Positions 37,831 through 45,129 of a stretch of 64,000 bases of DNA are shown one piece after another (the stretch's first letter is position 1; every line of letters starts with the position of its first letter). The stretch lies in assembly GCA_013822765.1 (NCBI GenBank), contig PNKY01000011.1:1-64000 (forward strand), given 5' to 3'. The translations under genes were made by a program, and so were the position numbers. The DNA is from Rhodospirillum sp. Its GTDB lineage: Bacteria > Pseudomonadota > Alphaproteobacteria > Dongiales > Dongiaceae. A model generated the notes under the pieces. It saw only the letters and a list, made by a program, of their open reading frames with translations. It made no database searches and had not been told where the DNA came from.

Positions 37831-38627
37831 TGGACCTGCAACGCACCGAGCATGCATTCCAGGACGGGCTGCTCGGCCGGTCGCAGGACATCCTCGGGTC
37901 CGTGCGCGGCAATGCGCGCGAGTCCGCCGAGACCATGTTCGGCGTCTATCGCAATGCCTACTGGGCGCGCCTGGTCGAAGCGCTGGCGAACGATCTGCCC
38001 GGTCTGAAGGCACTGATGGTCGATGCGGCCTTCGACCGGATGGCGCGCGCCTATGTTGCGAAGCATCCGTCGCAGCATCCCTCGATCCGCTGGGCTGGCC
38101 GTCACCTCGCCGACTTCCTGGCGACCGAAGCGCCCTATCGTGACGACCCGTGGCTCGCCGACATGGCGCGCTTCGACTGGGCGCTCGCCTTCGCGTTCGA
38201 TGCCGCGAATGCGCCGGCCGCGGGCCTCGCCGACCTCATCGGCGTGCCGCCGGAATTCTGGGGCAGTATCCGGCTCGCCTTCCATCCGACGCTCGACGCG
38301 TTCCGCATCTCGACGCCGGTTGACGAGGTGCGGCCGCAGCTGCTGGAGAATGCCGACATCCGGCTGGCCCGCGCGGCGCGCTGCGACCGCGCGATCATGG
38401 CTTGGCGCATCGAGCATGACGTGAAATTCCGCGCCATCGATGCGCTGGAGTTCGCGGCGCTGCAGGCGATGCGCGATGGCGCCACCTTCGGCGACCTGTG
38501 CGAGCAAGTAGCCGGAGAGGTCGACCCCGAAACAGCGCCACTCCGCGCCGCGCAGATCCTGCAAGGCTGGCTGGAGTGGGGCATTGTCGCGACGGTGAGC
38601 TATGACACGCTCGGCTCCGCAGTATAA
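37830..38627 (+). CDS. bufC: DUF2063 bufferin maturation partner
   Basis: BufC/HvfC-type proteins are thought to present the precursor to the MNIO enzyme. The 265-residue protein has the DUF2063 N-terminal domain: AFQDGLLGRSQDIL, MFGVYRNAYWARLVEALANDLPGLKAL, HPSIRWAGRHLADFL and MARFDWALAFAFDA. The C-terminal half is a second mixed domain. It is coupled to bufB by TGATG and its end overlaps the start of the metallopeptidase gene by 26 bp. Confidence 0.85.
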   Translation: MDLQRTEHAFQDGLLGRSQDILGSVRGNARESAETMFGVYRNAYWARLVEALANDLPGLKALMVDAAFDRMARAYVAKHPSQHPSIRWAGRHLADFLATEAPYRDDPWLADMARFDWALAFAFDAANAPAAGLADLIGVPPEFWGSIRLAFHPTLDAFRISTPVDEVRPQLLENADIRLARAARCDRAIMAWRIEHDVKFRAIDALEFAALQAMRDGATFGDLCEQVAGEVDPETAPLRAAQILQGWLEWGIVATVSYDTLGSAV

Positions 38628-39993
38628 CGCGCTGGGAATCGCCGCGGCGGCAGGCATGCTCGCCATGTTGTCGCCTGCCCACGCCGACGACCCGACCTGC
38701 GACTACGACGTGACCGTCCTCGATTCCCACGCAGCCAAGCTCGACATCTCGGTCGCCTGCGACCCCGCGCTGGAGGTGAAGCAGTTCACCGCACTCGGCA
38801 ATCGCGATCACTGGTGGACCGATCCCGCCGGCTACAAGGACGGCAAAGGCCGCTTCACCTACGAGCTCGGCGCCTTTGCCCAGGCCGAGGACGACATGGG
38901 CTCGGCGATGCCGTTCGGCGATGCGGTGCTGGCGACGCCGGGCTTCCTGCTGCCGCTGCCCGAAACGCCGCGCGCAGCGATGCTGCGCTTTCGCTTCAGG
39001 TTTCCAGCGGGCGGAAAGGTCGTCACCGCCTTGCAGCCGGACCAGGACGGTTACTACCGGGTGCCGCTGCTGCGGCTCAACGAGGCCGGCCCGCTGATCC
39101 TCGGCACCATCGCGGCGCAGGCGATCCCGGGCGATCCCGCGCTCACCCTCGCGGTCCCTCCTGGCGCGACCGAGATTGCCAACGAGCAGCTAACCGCCTG
39201 GGTCTCGGCGGTCGCGGAAAGCAATCGCCGCTTCTGGGCGCGCTCGCCGACCGAAGGCGGCCTCGTCGTGCTCATCCCGAGCCCGCGCACCGGTGTGCCG
39301 TTCGGCCGCGTCCTGTCGCTCGGCGGCGCGGTGGTGACGGTGCTGGTCGGCAAGCAGGCCACGCCGCAGGAGCTCTATGACGACTGGGTGCTGGTGCACG
39401 AATTCCTTCACCTCGGCTCGCCCCTGATGCGCGACACCGGCGCCTGGCTGAACGAGGGCATCGCGACCTTCTACGAGCCGGTGTTGCGCACACGCGCCGG
39501 CTGGAAGTCCGAGGATGAGGTTTGGCGCGAGTGGATCTCGCAAATGCCGCGCGGAATGCCGGCGATCACCGGCATCGGCCTGGAGAATGCCGGCCGCGGC
39601 GGAATCTATTGGGGCGGCGCGGTGTTCGCGCTGATGGCGGAGATCGAATCGCTGCGGGCCAGCGGCGGCAAGATCGGCTTCAGCGACTGCCTGCGCACCG
39701 TCCTCGCGGACGGCGCCGACGTGACGGTCAAATGGCCGACCATGAAGCTGCTGGACCGCTGCGACGCCCTGCTCGGCAAGACTGTCATCGCACCGCTGGC
39801 CAAGCAGCACGTCGAGAAAGGTTCGGCGATGGACCTGGACCAGCTCTGGCGCCGCCTCGGCGTGTCGATGGAAGGCAGTGTCGTGCACTACGACGACGGC
39901 GCGGAGCTGGCCTGGCTGCGCCCGCTGATCATCTGGGGCGGCGCCACCCATCCGGCGCCCATCCCGGCCAGCGGTTTTTTCAGCGGCGGCTGA
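38602..39993 (+). CDS. Secreted HExxH (gluzincin-like) metallopeptidase in the bufferin locus
   Basis: The 463-residue protein has a signal peptide (ALGIAAAAGMLAMLSPAHADD) and a zinc site HEFLH at residues 266-270, followed by WLNEGIATFYE, whose Glu would be the third ligand. The surrounding layout recalls M1/M61 aminopeptidases, but only 14 residues separate the second His from that Glu, against 18 in M1. The start overlaps bufC1 by 26 bp and the stop is one base before the second maturase gene, so it is part of the same operon. A role in precursor or peptide processing is inferred from position only. Confidence 0.75.
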   Translation: MTRSAPQYNALGIAAAAGMLAMLSPAHADDPTCDYDVTVLDSHAAKLDISVACDPALEVKQFTALGNRDHWWTDPAGYKDGKGRFTYELGAFAQAEDDMGSAMPFGDAVLATPGFLLPLPETPRAAMLRFRFRFPAGGKVVTALQPDQDGYYRVPLLRLNEAGPLILGTIAAQAIPGDPALTLAVPPGATEIANEQLTAWVSAVAESNRRFWARSPTEGGLVVLIPSPRTGVPFGRVLSLGGAVVTVLVGKQATPQELYDDWVLVHEFLHLGSPLMRDTGAWLNEGIATFYEPVLRTRAGWKSEDEVWREWISQMPRGMPAITGIGLENAGRGGIYWGGAVFALMAEIESLRASGGKIGFSDCLRTVLADGADVTVKWPTMKLLDRCDALLGKTVIAPLAKQHVEKGSAMDLDQLWRRLGVSMEGSVVHYDDGAELAWLRPLIIWGGATHPAPIPASGFFSGG

Positions 39994-39994
39994 G

Positions 39995-40858
39995 ATGGAC
40001 CGGTCCGCGCTGCCATCCTGTTCAGATCTTCCGGTCGCATCCGGCATCGGCTTGCGCGTCGCGCATCATGAGCGCGTGCGCGCGGAGCAGCCGAACATCG
40101 CCTGGCTCGAGGTCCACACCGAGAATTTCCTCGGCGGCGGCGCGACGCCAGCGTTGCTTGAGGCGCTGCGCGAGCGCTATGCCATCAGCCTGCATGGCGT
40201 CGGGTTGTCGTTGGGATCGGCGGAAGGCCTGGATGAGGAGCATCTGGCGCGGATCGCCGCCTTGGTGCGGCAAATTGAGCCCGCCGCGATATCGGACCAC
40301 GTCTCGTGGAGCGTGACCGGCGGCGTCTATTTCAACGACCTGCTGCCGATCCCCTATGACGAGGACGCGCTCACGGTCGTCGCGCGCAACGTGATGCGCT
40401 TCCAGGAGGCGGTCGGCCGGACGGTGATGGTGGAGAATCCCTCCACCTATCTGCGGCACGTGCAGTCCGACCGGGCCGAGCCGCAATTCCTGGCCGAGCT
40501 CTGCCAGCGCAGCGGTTGCGGCCTTCTGCTCGACGTCAACAACGTGTTCGTCTCCACCGAGAATCACGGCGACGATGCGCAGGCTTATCTTTCTGCGATC
40601 GCGCATCTGCCGATCGGCGAGATTCACCTGTCCGGCCATCACCTGCGCCAGATCGGCAACCGCTCCATCCGCATCGACGATCACGGCTCGCCCGTCTCCG
40701 ATCCCGTGTGGGCGCTCTATGAGCGTGCGCTGGCCGTGATCGGACCGCGCCCGACCCTGATCGAATGGGACAGCGCTTTGCCGCCGCTCGAGATCCTGCT
40801 GGCCGAAGCCAACAAGGCACAGGCGCGGCTCGACGTGGCCAAGCGGAGCGCGGCGTGA
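39995..40858 (+). CDS. bufB: Second DUF692 MNIO maturase
   Basis: The 287-residue MNIO paralogue carries the same ligand motifs as the first copy (EVHTENFLGG, LHGVGLSLG, ISDHVSW, VENPSTY, LLDVNNVFVS, HLSGHH, IDDHGSPV, IEWDSALPP), but the rest is clearly divergent, so this is not a recent duplication. Phrases such as FNDLLPIPYDEDAL and ENPSTYLRH recall maturases that pair with DUF2282 (BufA1-type) precursors. No such precursor is visible nearby. Its stop overlaps the start of the second DUF2063 gene (GTGA). Confidence 0.9.
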   Translation: MDRSALPSCSDLPVASGIGLRVAHHERVRAEQPNIAWLEVHTENFLGGGATPALLEALRERYAISLHGVGLSLGSAEGLDEEHLARIAALVRQIEPAAISDHVSWSVTGGVYFNDLLPIPYDEDALTVVARNVMRFQEAVGRTVMVENPSTYLRHVQSDRAEPQFLAELCQRSGCGLLLDVNNVFVSTENHGDDAQAYLSAIAHLPIGEIHLSGHHLRQIGNRSIRIDDHGSPVSDPVWALYERALAVIGPRPTLIEWDSALPPLEILLAEANKAQARLDVAKRSAA

Positions 40859-41616
40859 GACTGGCCGAGCTGCAGGCCGCTTATCGCGGCTATCTCATCA
40901 GCGGCGACAGCGCGCCGCTGGCGCCGGCGATCGTCGCGGATTCGTTCGATGGTCCGGAGCGGCTCGCCATCTATCGCAACAACTTCCTGATCAGCCTCGG
41001 CGAAGCGCTCAAGGCCAACTTCCCCGTCACCTTGCAATTGCTCGGCGCGGATTTTTTCGAGCAGGCAGCACGGCGTTTCGTGCTTTCCCAACCGCCGCAG
41101 CGTCCTTGCCTGTTCGAATACGGAGCGGGCTTCGCGGACTATCTGCGCGATCTGCCGCAGCTGGCGACCCGGCCCTACATCGTTGACATGGCGCGCTTCG
41201 AGTTCGCGCGCGTCGCCGCCTACAACGCGCTGGTCGAGCCTGCCGTCACGCCCGAAACCCTGGTCGGCCTGTCGCCTGAGCAGCTGGAAGCGCTGCCGAT
41301 CCGGCGCGCGCGGCATGCTTTGGTGGTCGCAGTCCGCGCACCGGTGCTGGCGCTTTGGCAGGCGCATCAGGCAGCGGAGCCGGATTTCGCCGACATCGAC
41401 ATGGCTCCCAAATTGCAGGCGCTGCTGGTCTGCCGCCCGGAGCAGGCGCTGATGTATCAGGACCTCGATCTGTCCGCCTCGGCGTTCCTGTTGGCGGCAG
41501 AGCGTGAAACGAGCCTCGGCACCGCCGCCGCACGATGCGGTGCGGGCGATGACGCGACGCTCGGCCGCATCATCGCCCTGGCGCTCCAGCTCAAACTGTT
41601 GGCGCCTATGCCGTGA
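40855..41616 (+). CDS. bufC: Second DUF2063 bufferin maturation partner
   Basis: The 253-residue protein from GTG 40855 starts VRLAELQAAYRGYLISGD and contains LAIYRNNFLISLGEALKANFPVTLQLLGADFF, FEYGAGFADYLRDLP and YIVDMARFEFARVAAYNAL, the DUF2063 signature. The GTGA overlap with the second MNIO gene couples their translation. Its last 11 bp overlap the convergent small membrane-protein gene. Confidence 0.85.
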   Translation: MRLAELQAAYRGYLISGDSAPLAPAIVADSFDGPERLAIYRNNFLISLGEALKANFPVTLQLLGADFFEQAARRFVLSQPPQRPCLFEYGAGFADYLRDLPQLATRPYIVDMARFEFARVAAYNALVEPAVTPETLVGLSPEQLEALPIRRARHALVVAVRAPVLALWQAHQAAEPDFADIDMAPKLQALLVCRPEQALMYQDLDLSASAFLLAAERETSLGTAAARCGAGDDATLGRIIALALQLKLLAPMP

Positions 41617-41800
41617 AATTGGCGGCGATTGCGGGATCTTCGATCCTGAGGAAGGAGCGCTCGGCTGGTACGAGCCCCGCCGCCATTGCTATGATCAGGA
41701 TCGCGAGGATGACGAGATAAACCTCTCCCATGATCGCGACGATCGCACCAAGACTGACCGGATCGGCATCGAGCGCCACCTGACGAACCTGCTCTGCCAT
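41606..41800 (-). CDS. Small single-span membrane protein
   Basis: The 64-residue product has one hydrophobic helix (VAIMGEVYLVILAILIIAMAAGLV). A GAGG lies six bases before its ATG and it starts 7 bp after the tautomerase stop, so it is probably translated with it. Not recognised as a family. Its end overlaps the second bufC by 11 bp. Confidence 0.5.
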   Translation of the reverse strand: MAEQVRQVALDADPVSLGAIVAIMGEVYLVILAILIIAMAAGLVPAERSFLRIEDPAIAANFTA

Positions 41801-41807
41801 GACGGCC

Positions 41808-42191
41808 TCATGCGTATTGCGCTTCGCCGTTGCCGAACGACCAGTTCTCCTTCTTCACCTCGATCAGGTTGATGAAGACATCCTGCGGCCGGAGGCCGGG
41901 CTTGGCCGCGAGGTTGCGCGCGATCAGCCGGAATAGCTGCTTCTTCTGCTCGAGCGTGCGGGTATCGCTGACGGTGATCTGGATGATGGTGAGGTCGTCG
42001 CTGTATTCGATGCCGAGATAGCTCGCGCTTCGGATGAGGCCGCTGTCCGGATCGTGCTCGGTCACCAGGTGAAACAGGTCGTCGGCCGGCACGTTGAAGG
42101 CTTCCTGGAGCGCGGCGTGGATTCCGGCGGAGATCGCCTTGCGGTCTGCGCTCGAGCGCTGGCGGGGAACGGAGATGCGGGCGAGTGGCAT
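41808..42191 (-). CDS. Tautomerase superfamily protein (Tautomerase_2)
   Basis: The 127 residues start MPLARISVPRQRSSADRKAISAGIHAALQEAFNVP, giving the N-terminal proline that acts as the catalytic base in the 4-oxalocrotonate tautomerase/MIF superfamily once Met is removed. TEHDPDSGLIRSASYLGI and DVFINLIEVKKENWSFGNG match the Tautomerase_2 branch. The ATG at 42191 is chosen because it exposes this proline. It diverges from a LysR gene, a frequent pairing. Substrate unknown. Confidence 0.85.
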   Translation of the reverse strand: MPLARISVPRQRSSADRKAISAGIHAALQEAFNVPADDLFHLVTEHDPDSGLIRSASYLGIEYSDDLTIIQITVSDTRTLEQKKQLFRLIARNLAAKPGLRPQDVFINLIEVKKENWSFGNGEAQYA

Positions 42192-42283
42192 GGGTCGGCT
42201 CCGTGTCTTGACACCCTCAAGATGGGAGCGGATGATCATTATGGAAATTTGATAGTTCTTGAGATATACTTTTGGAAACCTGA

Positions 42284-43162
42284 ATGGACCGGACCCTGGA
42301 TCTCGACGTTCTGCGCACCTTCGTGACTGGCCACGATCTCGGCAGCTTCGCCGCCGCGGCCGAGCGCCTGGGGCGGTCGCAATCCGCCCTCAGCCTGCAG
42401 CTGCGCAAGCTCGAGATGCACGCCGGCCAAGCCTTGCTGCGCAAGGACGGGCGCGGGCTGGCGCTGACGCCGGCCGGGGAAATCATGCTGAGCTATGCGC
42501 GCCGGATGATCGAGTTGAACGACGAGGCGCTGACCGCGGTGCGGGGCGTCGCGGTCGAAGGGTGGGTGCGGCTCGGCCTAGTGCAGGATTTCGCGGAGAG
42601 CTGGCTGCCGTCGCTGCTCGGCCGCTTTGCGCGCGCGCATCCCGGCGTGCGGGTGGAGGCGCGGGTGGATCGGGGCGCCGTCCTCGCCGCCGCGGTCGCC
42701 AAGGGCGAACTCGACCTGGCGCTGGTGTGGGGCGACCTGCCGGGCCCCCATCGCACTGAGCTAACCACCATGCCGATCGCCTGGATCGGTTCCCCGCGGC
42801 ACCAGATCGCGACCATGCGCCCCCTGCCGCTCGTGACGTTCGAGCCGCCGTGCGTGTTTCGCGAGGTGGCGGTGCGGGCGCTGGATCAGGCTGGCATTCC
42901 GTGGCGCGTCACCTTCACCAGCCCCAGCCTTGCCGGACTGTGGGCCGCGGTCGAAGCCGGCCTCGGCCTCACGCCGCGGGCCCTGCACAGCACGCCGGCA
43001 CGCCTGACCGTGCTCGCCGGCGACCGCCGCTTGCCGAAATTGAAGGCACGGGCAGGACTCTGGATGCATGCGGCTGGCGGCACTGCGAAGCCGGCCGTCG
43101 CGCGCCTGCAGGACGCGCTGATCGAAACGATCCGGAACGAGGAGACCGGCCGCGCCGCCTAG
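42284..43162 (+). CDS. LysR-type transcriptional regulator
   Basis: The 292-residue protein starts MDRTLDLDVLRTFVTGHDLGSFAAAAERLGRSQSALSLQLRKLE, a LysR helix-turn-helix, with an effector-binding domain from about residue 90. It diverges from the tautomerase gene; the 92-bp gap includes an AT-rich stretch at 42236-42275 that probably holds both promoters. It converges with ecfG, overlapping by 4 bp. Confidence 0.92.
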   Translation: MDRTLDLDVLRTFVTGHDLGSFAAAAERLGRSQSALSLQLRKLEMHAGQALLRKDGRGLALTPAGEIMLSYARRMIELNDEALTAVRGVAVEGWVRLGLVQDFAESWLPSLLGRFARAHPGVRVEARVDRGAVLAAAVAKGELDLALVWGDLPGPHRTELTTMPIAWIGSPRHQIATMRPLPLVTFEPPCVFREVAVRALDQAGIPWRVTFTSPSLAGLWAAVEAGLGLTPRALHSTPARLTVLAGDRRLPKLKARAGLWMHAAGGTAKPAVARLQDALIETIRNEETGRAA

Positions 43163-43770
43163 CGCGCGCGCTTGACCGCGGCCTTGAAGGGAACCATCGG
43201 CTCGAGGGCGTCCGAGAGGCCGCCACCGCTGACCGGCGCGATGTCAGAGCGCACCGTCGACAGCGTGCCGTCGTCGAGCATGCGCTTGAGATCGGCGCGT
43301 GCGCGCGACACGCGGCTCTTGATGGTGCCGACGCGGCAGTCGCAAACCGCTGCCGCTTCCTCGTAGCTGAGGCCGCTGGCGCCGACCAGGATCAGCACTT
43401 CGCGCTGGTCGGGATTGAGCTGCCAGAACGCGCGGCGGAAGTCGCAGAACTCGAGGCTCGCTTCCTGCGACGCGCTGATCGACGGCTCGTTCACCGTGAG
43501 GTCGTCCAGCGAGGAAAACTTGGAATGCCGCTTGCGGCCCTCGTTGTAGAACAGGTTGCGCAGGATGGTGAATATCCACGCCTTGAAGTTGGTGCCGGGC
43601 GTGAATTGCTTCGAGGCGCTGATCGCCCGCACGATCGTGTCGTTGACGAGATCGTCGGCCTGATCGCGGTTGCGCGTCAGCGACCGCGCGAACGCACGCA
43701 GGTGCGGCAGCACGTCCAGCAGCGCCGATTGCAGCTCGGCCGACATACGATCGAACGCCGGTTCCTCCAT
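43159..43770 (-). CDS. ecfG: EcfG-type general stress sigma factor
   Basis: An ECF15 sigma factor that directs the alphaproteobacterial general stress response to GGAAC...GTT promoters. The 203-residue protein has sigma region 2 (RNRDQADDLVNDTIVRAI and FKAWIFTILRNLFYNEGRK) and region 4 (LNPDQREVLILVGASGLSYEEAAAV, VGTIKSRVSRAR). It is 31 bp after nepR, and phyR diverges from the pair, which is the diagnostic order. The ATG at 43770 fits the family start. NepR holds it inactive until PhyR is phosphorylated. Confidence 0.93.
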   Translation of the reverse strand: MEEPAFDRMSAELQSALLDVLPHLRAFARSLTRNRDQADDLVNDTIVRAISASKQFTPGTNFKAWIFTILRNLFYNEGRKRHSKFSSLDDLTVNEPSISASQEASLEFCDFRRAFWQLNPDQREVLILVGASGLSYEEAAAVCDCRVGTIKSRVSRARADLKRMLDDGTLSTVRSDIAPVSGGGLSDALEPMVPFKAAVKRAR

Positions 43771-43801
43771 GCCTCTTCTTTCCCTGGTTGATGCGGCGTT
43801 C

Positions 43802-44095
43802 TTATGAGCCCGGTTGCTTGGGCTTTTTGAGCTTGCTGATGAGTTGCAGCATTTCGACAGGGACCGGTTCGGTCGCCACGTCCGAGTACAAACGGCCCAG
43901 CTGCGCATCGAACCAGCGGTCGAGTACCGCCGGCGCGCGTCGCTGCCCGTCCTTTTGGGATTGAGACTCCTGAGATGCGGTCACTTCATTCTTCACATCG
44001 TTGTCTTTTTCGTCATTCACTGTTCCCGCCCCCGGCGCGCGTGGCGCCGTCCCGAAGCCAATGTGCTTGCCGGGTGATTTAGACGCCGAACCCAT
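43802..44095 (-). CDS. nepR: Anti-sigma factor NepR
   Basis: NepR binds EcfG in unstressed cells and is drawn away by phosphorylated PhyR. The C-terminal NepR motif is clear: LDRWFDAQLGRLYSDVATEP, then VPVEMLQLISKLKKP. The N-terminal 45-50 residues are polar and disordered, as in other NepR proteins. The ATG at 44095 (MGSASKSPGKHIGFGTAP) gives 97 residues; a GTG at MNDEKDN-type residue 24 is an alternative. It is the first gene of nepR-ecfG. Confidence 0.93.
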   Translation of the reverse strand: MGSASKSPGKHIGFGTAPRAPGAGTVNDEKDNDVKNEVTASQESQSQKDGQRRAPAVLDRWFDAQLGRLYSDVATEPVPVEMLQLISKLKKPKQPGS

Positions 44096-44164
44096 TTCCC
44101 TGCAAACCCCCGCGTGGTAGGAATATGGAGCTATGCCCTGGCCGCACATTTTTCTCTACCGATG

Positions 44165-44191
44165 GGAACCCCGAGTTACGGTTGGGGTTCC
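44165..44191. promoter_or_regulatory. Palindromic bidirectional EcfG promoter for nepR-ecfG and phyR
   Basis: The 27-bp site reads GGAAC-N16-GGTTCC on both strands, with perfect 8-bp arms GGAACCCC and GGGGTTCC around an 11-bp centre. EcfG promoters are GGAAC-N16/17-(C/T/G)GTT, so the -35 of one strand overlies the -10 of the other. Predicted leaders are about 38 nt for phyR and 65 nt for nepR. Confidence 0.8.
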
Positions 44192-44234
44192 TTTATTCAC
44201 AAAAAAAATCGCCGGGTGGCAAGAAGAGGGACCC

Positions 44235-45041
44235 ATGCCAGACGTTTCCGAAAAAATCGTCGAAAATCTCCGCTATCTGCGGCGCTACGCCCGAGCGTTG
44301 CTCGGCTCGCAGCAGACCGGCGACACTTATGTGCGGATCTGCCTCGAGGACCTGCTGCAGGAGCCAGACCGCATTACGGCCACGGGTGATGTACGCCTGC
44401 AGCTGTTTCGCCTGTTCCACGATGTGTGGTCGCGCACCGGCTTCCACGACCAAGAGGACGGCGACAGCGAGCCAAACGATCTCTCGGTCGAGGCCCGTCT
44501 CCAGGCTCTGCCGGTGTCCGAGCGCCAGATCCTTCTGCTGACAACGCTCGAGGGCTTCTCGGTGCAGGACGCCTCGCAGATCCTCGGCATCTCGCACGAG
44601 CAAGGCAGCGACCTGCTGGCGTCGGCCTGGTCTTCGGTCAACGAGCAGATGGCGACCTCCATCCTGGTGATCGAGGACGAGCCGGTGATCGCGCTCGATA
44701 TCGTCGGACTGGTGCGCGACATGGGCCACTCGGTGGTCGGCATCGCCTCCAGCCAGGTCGAAGCGGTAAGGCTCGCGCAGAAGAGCCAGCCGGGCTTGGT
44801 GCTCGCCGACATCGACCTCGGGCCGGGCGGCTCCGGCCTCACCGCGGTGAAGGAGATCCTCGACTCCATGAAGGTGCCGGTGATCTTCGTCACCGCCTAT
44901 CCGGAGCGCCTGCTGACCGGCGAGCGGCCGGAACCGACCTATCTCGTCACCAAACCGTTCGAGCCAGACACGCTCAAGGTTACAATCTCCCAGGCCCTGT
45001 CCTTCTTCGGTCAGCCTCGACAGAGCAGACAGGCGGTCTAG
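44235..45041 (+). CDS. phyR: General stress response anti-anti-sigma regulator PhyR
   Basis: PhyR couples a sigma-like decoy domain to a receiver domain. The 268 residues have an N-terminal EcfG-like domain (residues 1-135, including RLQALPVSERQILLLTTLEGF) and a C-terminal receiver starting ILVIEDEPVIALDIVGLVRD. The phospho-acceptor is Asp192 in LADIDLGPGGSG, and FVTAYPERLLTGE and VTKPFEP complete the site. Phosphorylation exposes the decoy, which binds NepR. The start MPDVSEKIVENLR at 44235 has AAGAAGAGGG upstream. A kinase gene follows. Confidence 0.95.
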   Translation: MPDVSEKIVENLRYLRRYARALLGSQQTGDTYVRICLEDLLQEPDRITATGDVRLQLFRLFHDVWSRTGFHDQEDGDSEPNDLSVEARLQALPVSERQILLLTTLEGFSVQDASQILGISHEQGSDLLASAWSSVNEQMATSILVIEDEPVIALDIVGLVRDMGHSVVGIASSQVEAVRLAQKSQPGLVLADIDLGPGGSGLTAVKEILDSMKVPVIFVTAYPERLLTGERPEPTYLVTKPFEPDTLKVTISQALSFFGQPRQSRQAV

Positions 45042-45058
45042 CCTGTTTACCGCCTGCC

Positions 45059-45093
45059 ACCGGGGCGCGTGACTTCAGGTCCCGCGCCCCGGT
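45059..45093 (+). terminator. Hairpin downstream of phyR
   Basis: ACCGGGGCGCG (45059-45069) and CGCGCCCCGGT (45083-45093) pair over 11 bp with a 13-nt loop, 17 bp after the phyR stop. No T run follows, so it may attenuate rather than end transcription into the kinase gene. Confidence 0.6.
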
Positions 45094-45129
45094 AGATTTG
45101 AGGCGGGTGAGTAGGGAGACCCATCATCG

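Noticed and set aside
39995-41616. Second MNIO/DUF2063 pair as a recent tandem duplication of the first
   Set aside because: The protein sequences share only family motifs, so the two pairs diverged long ago.
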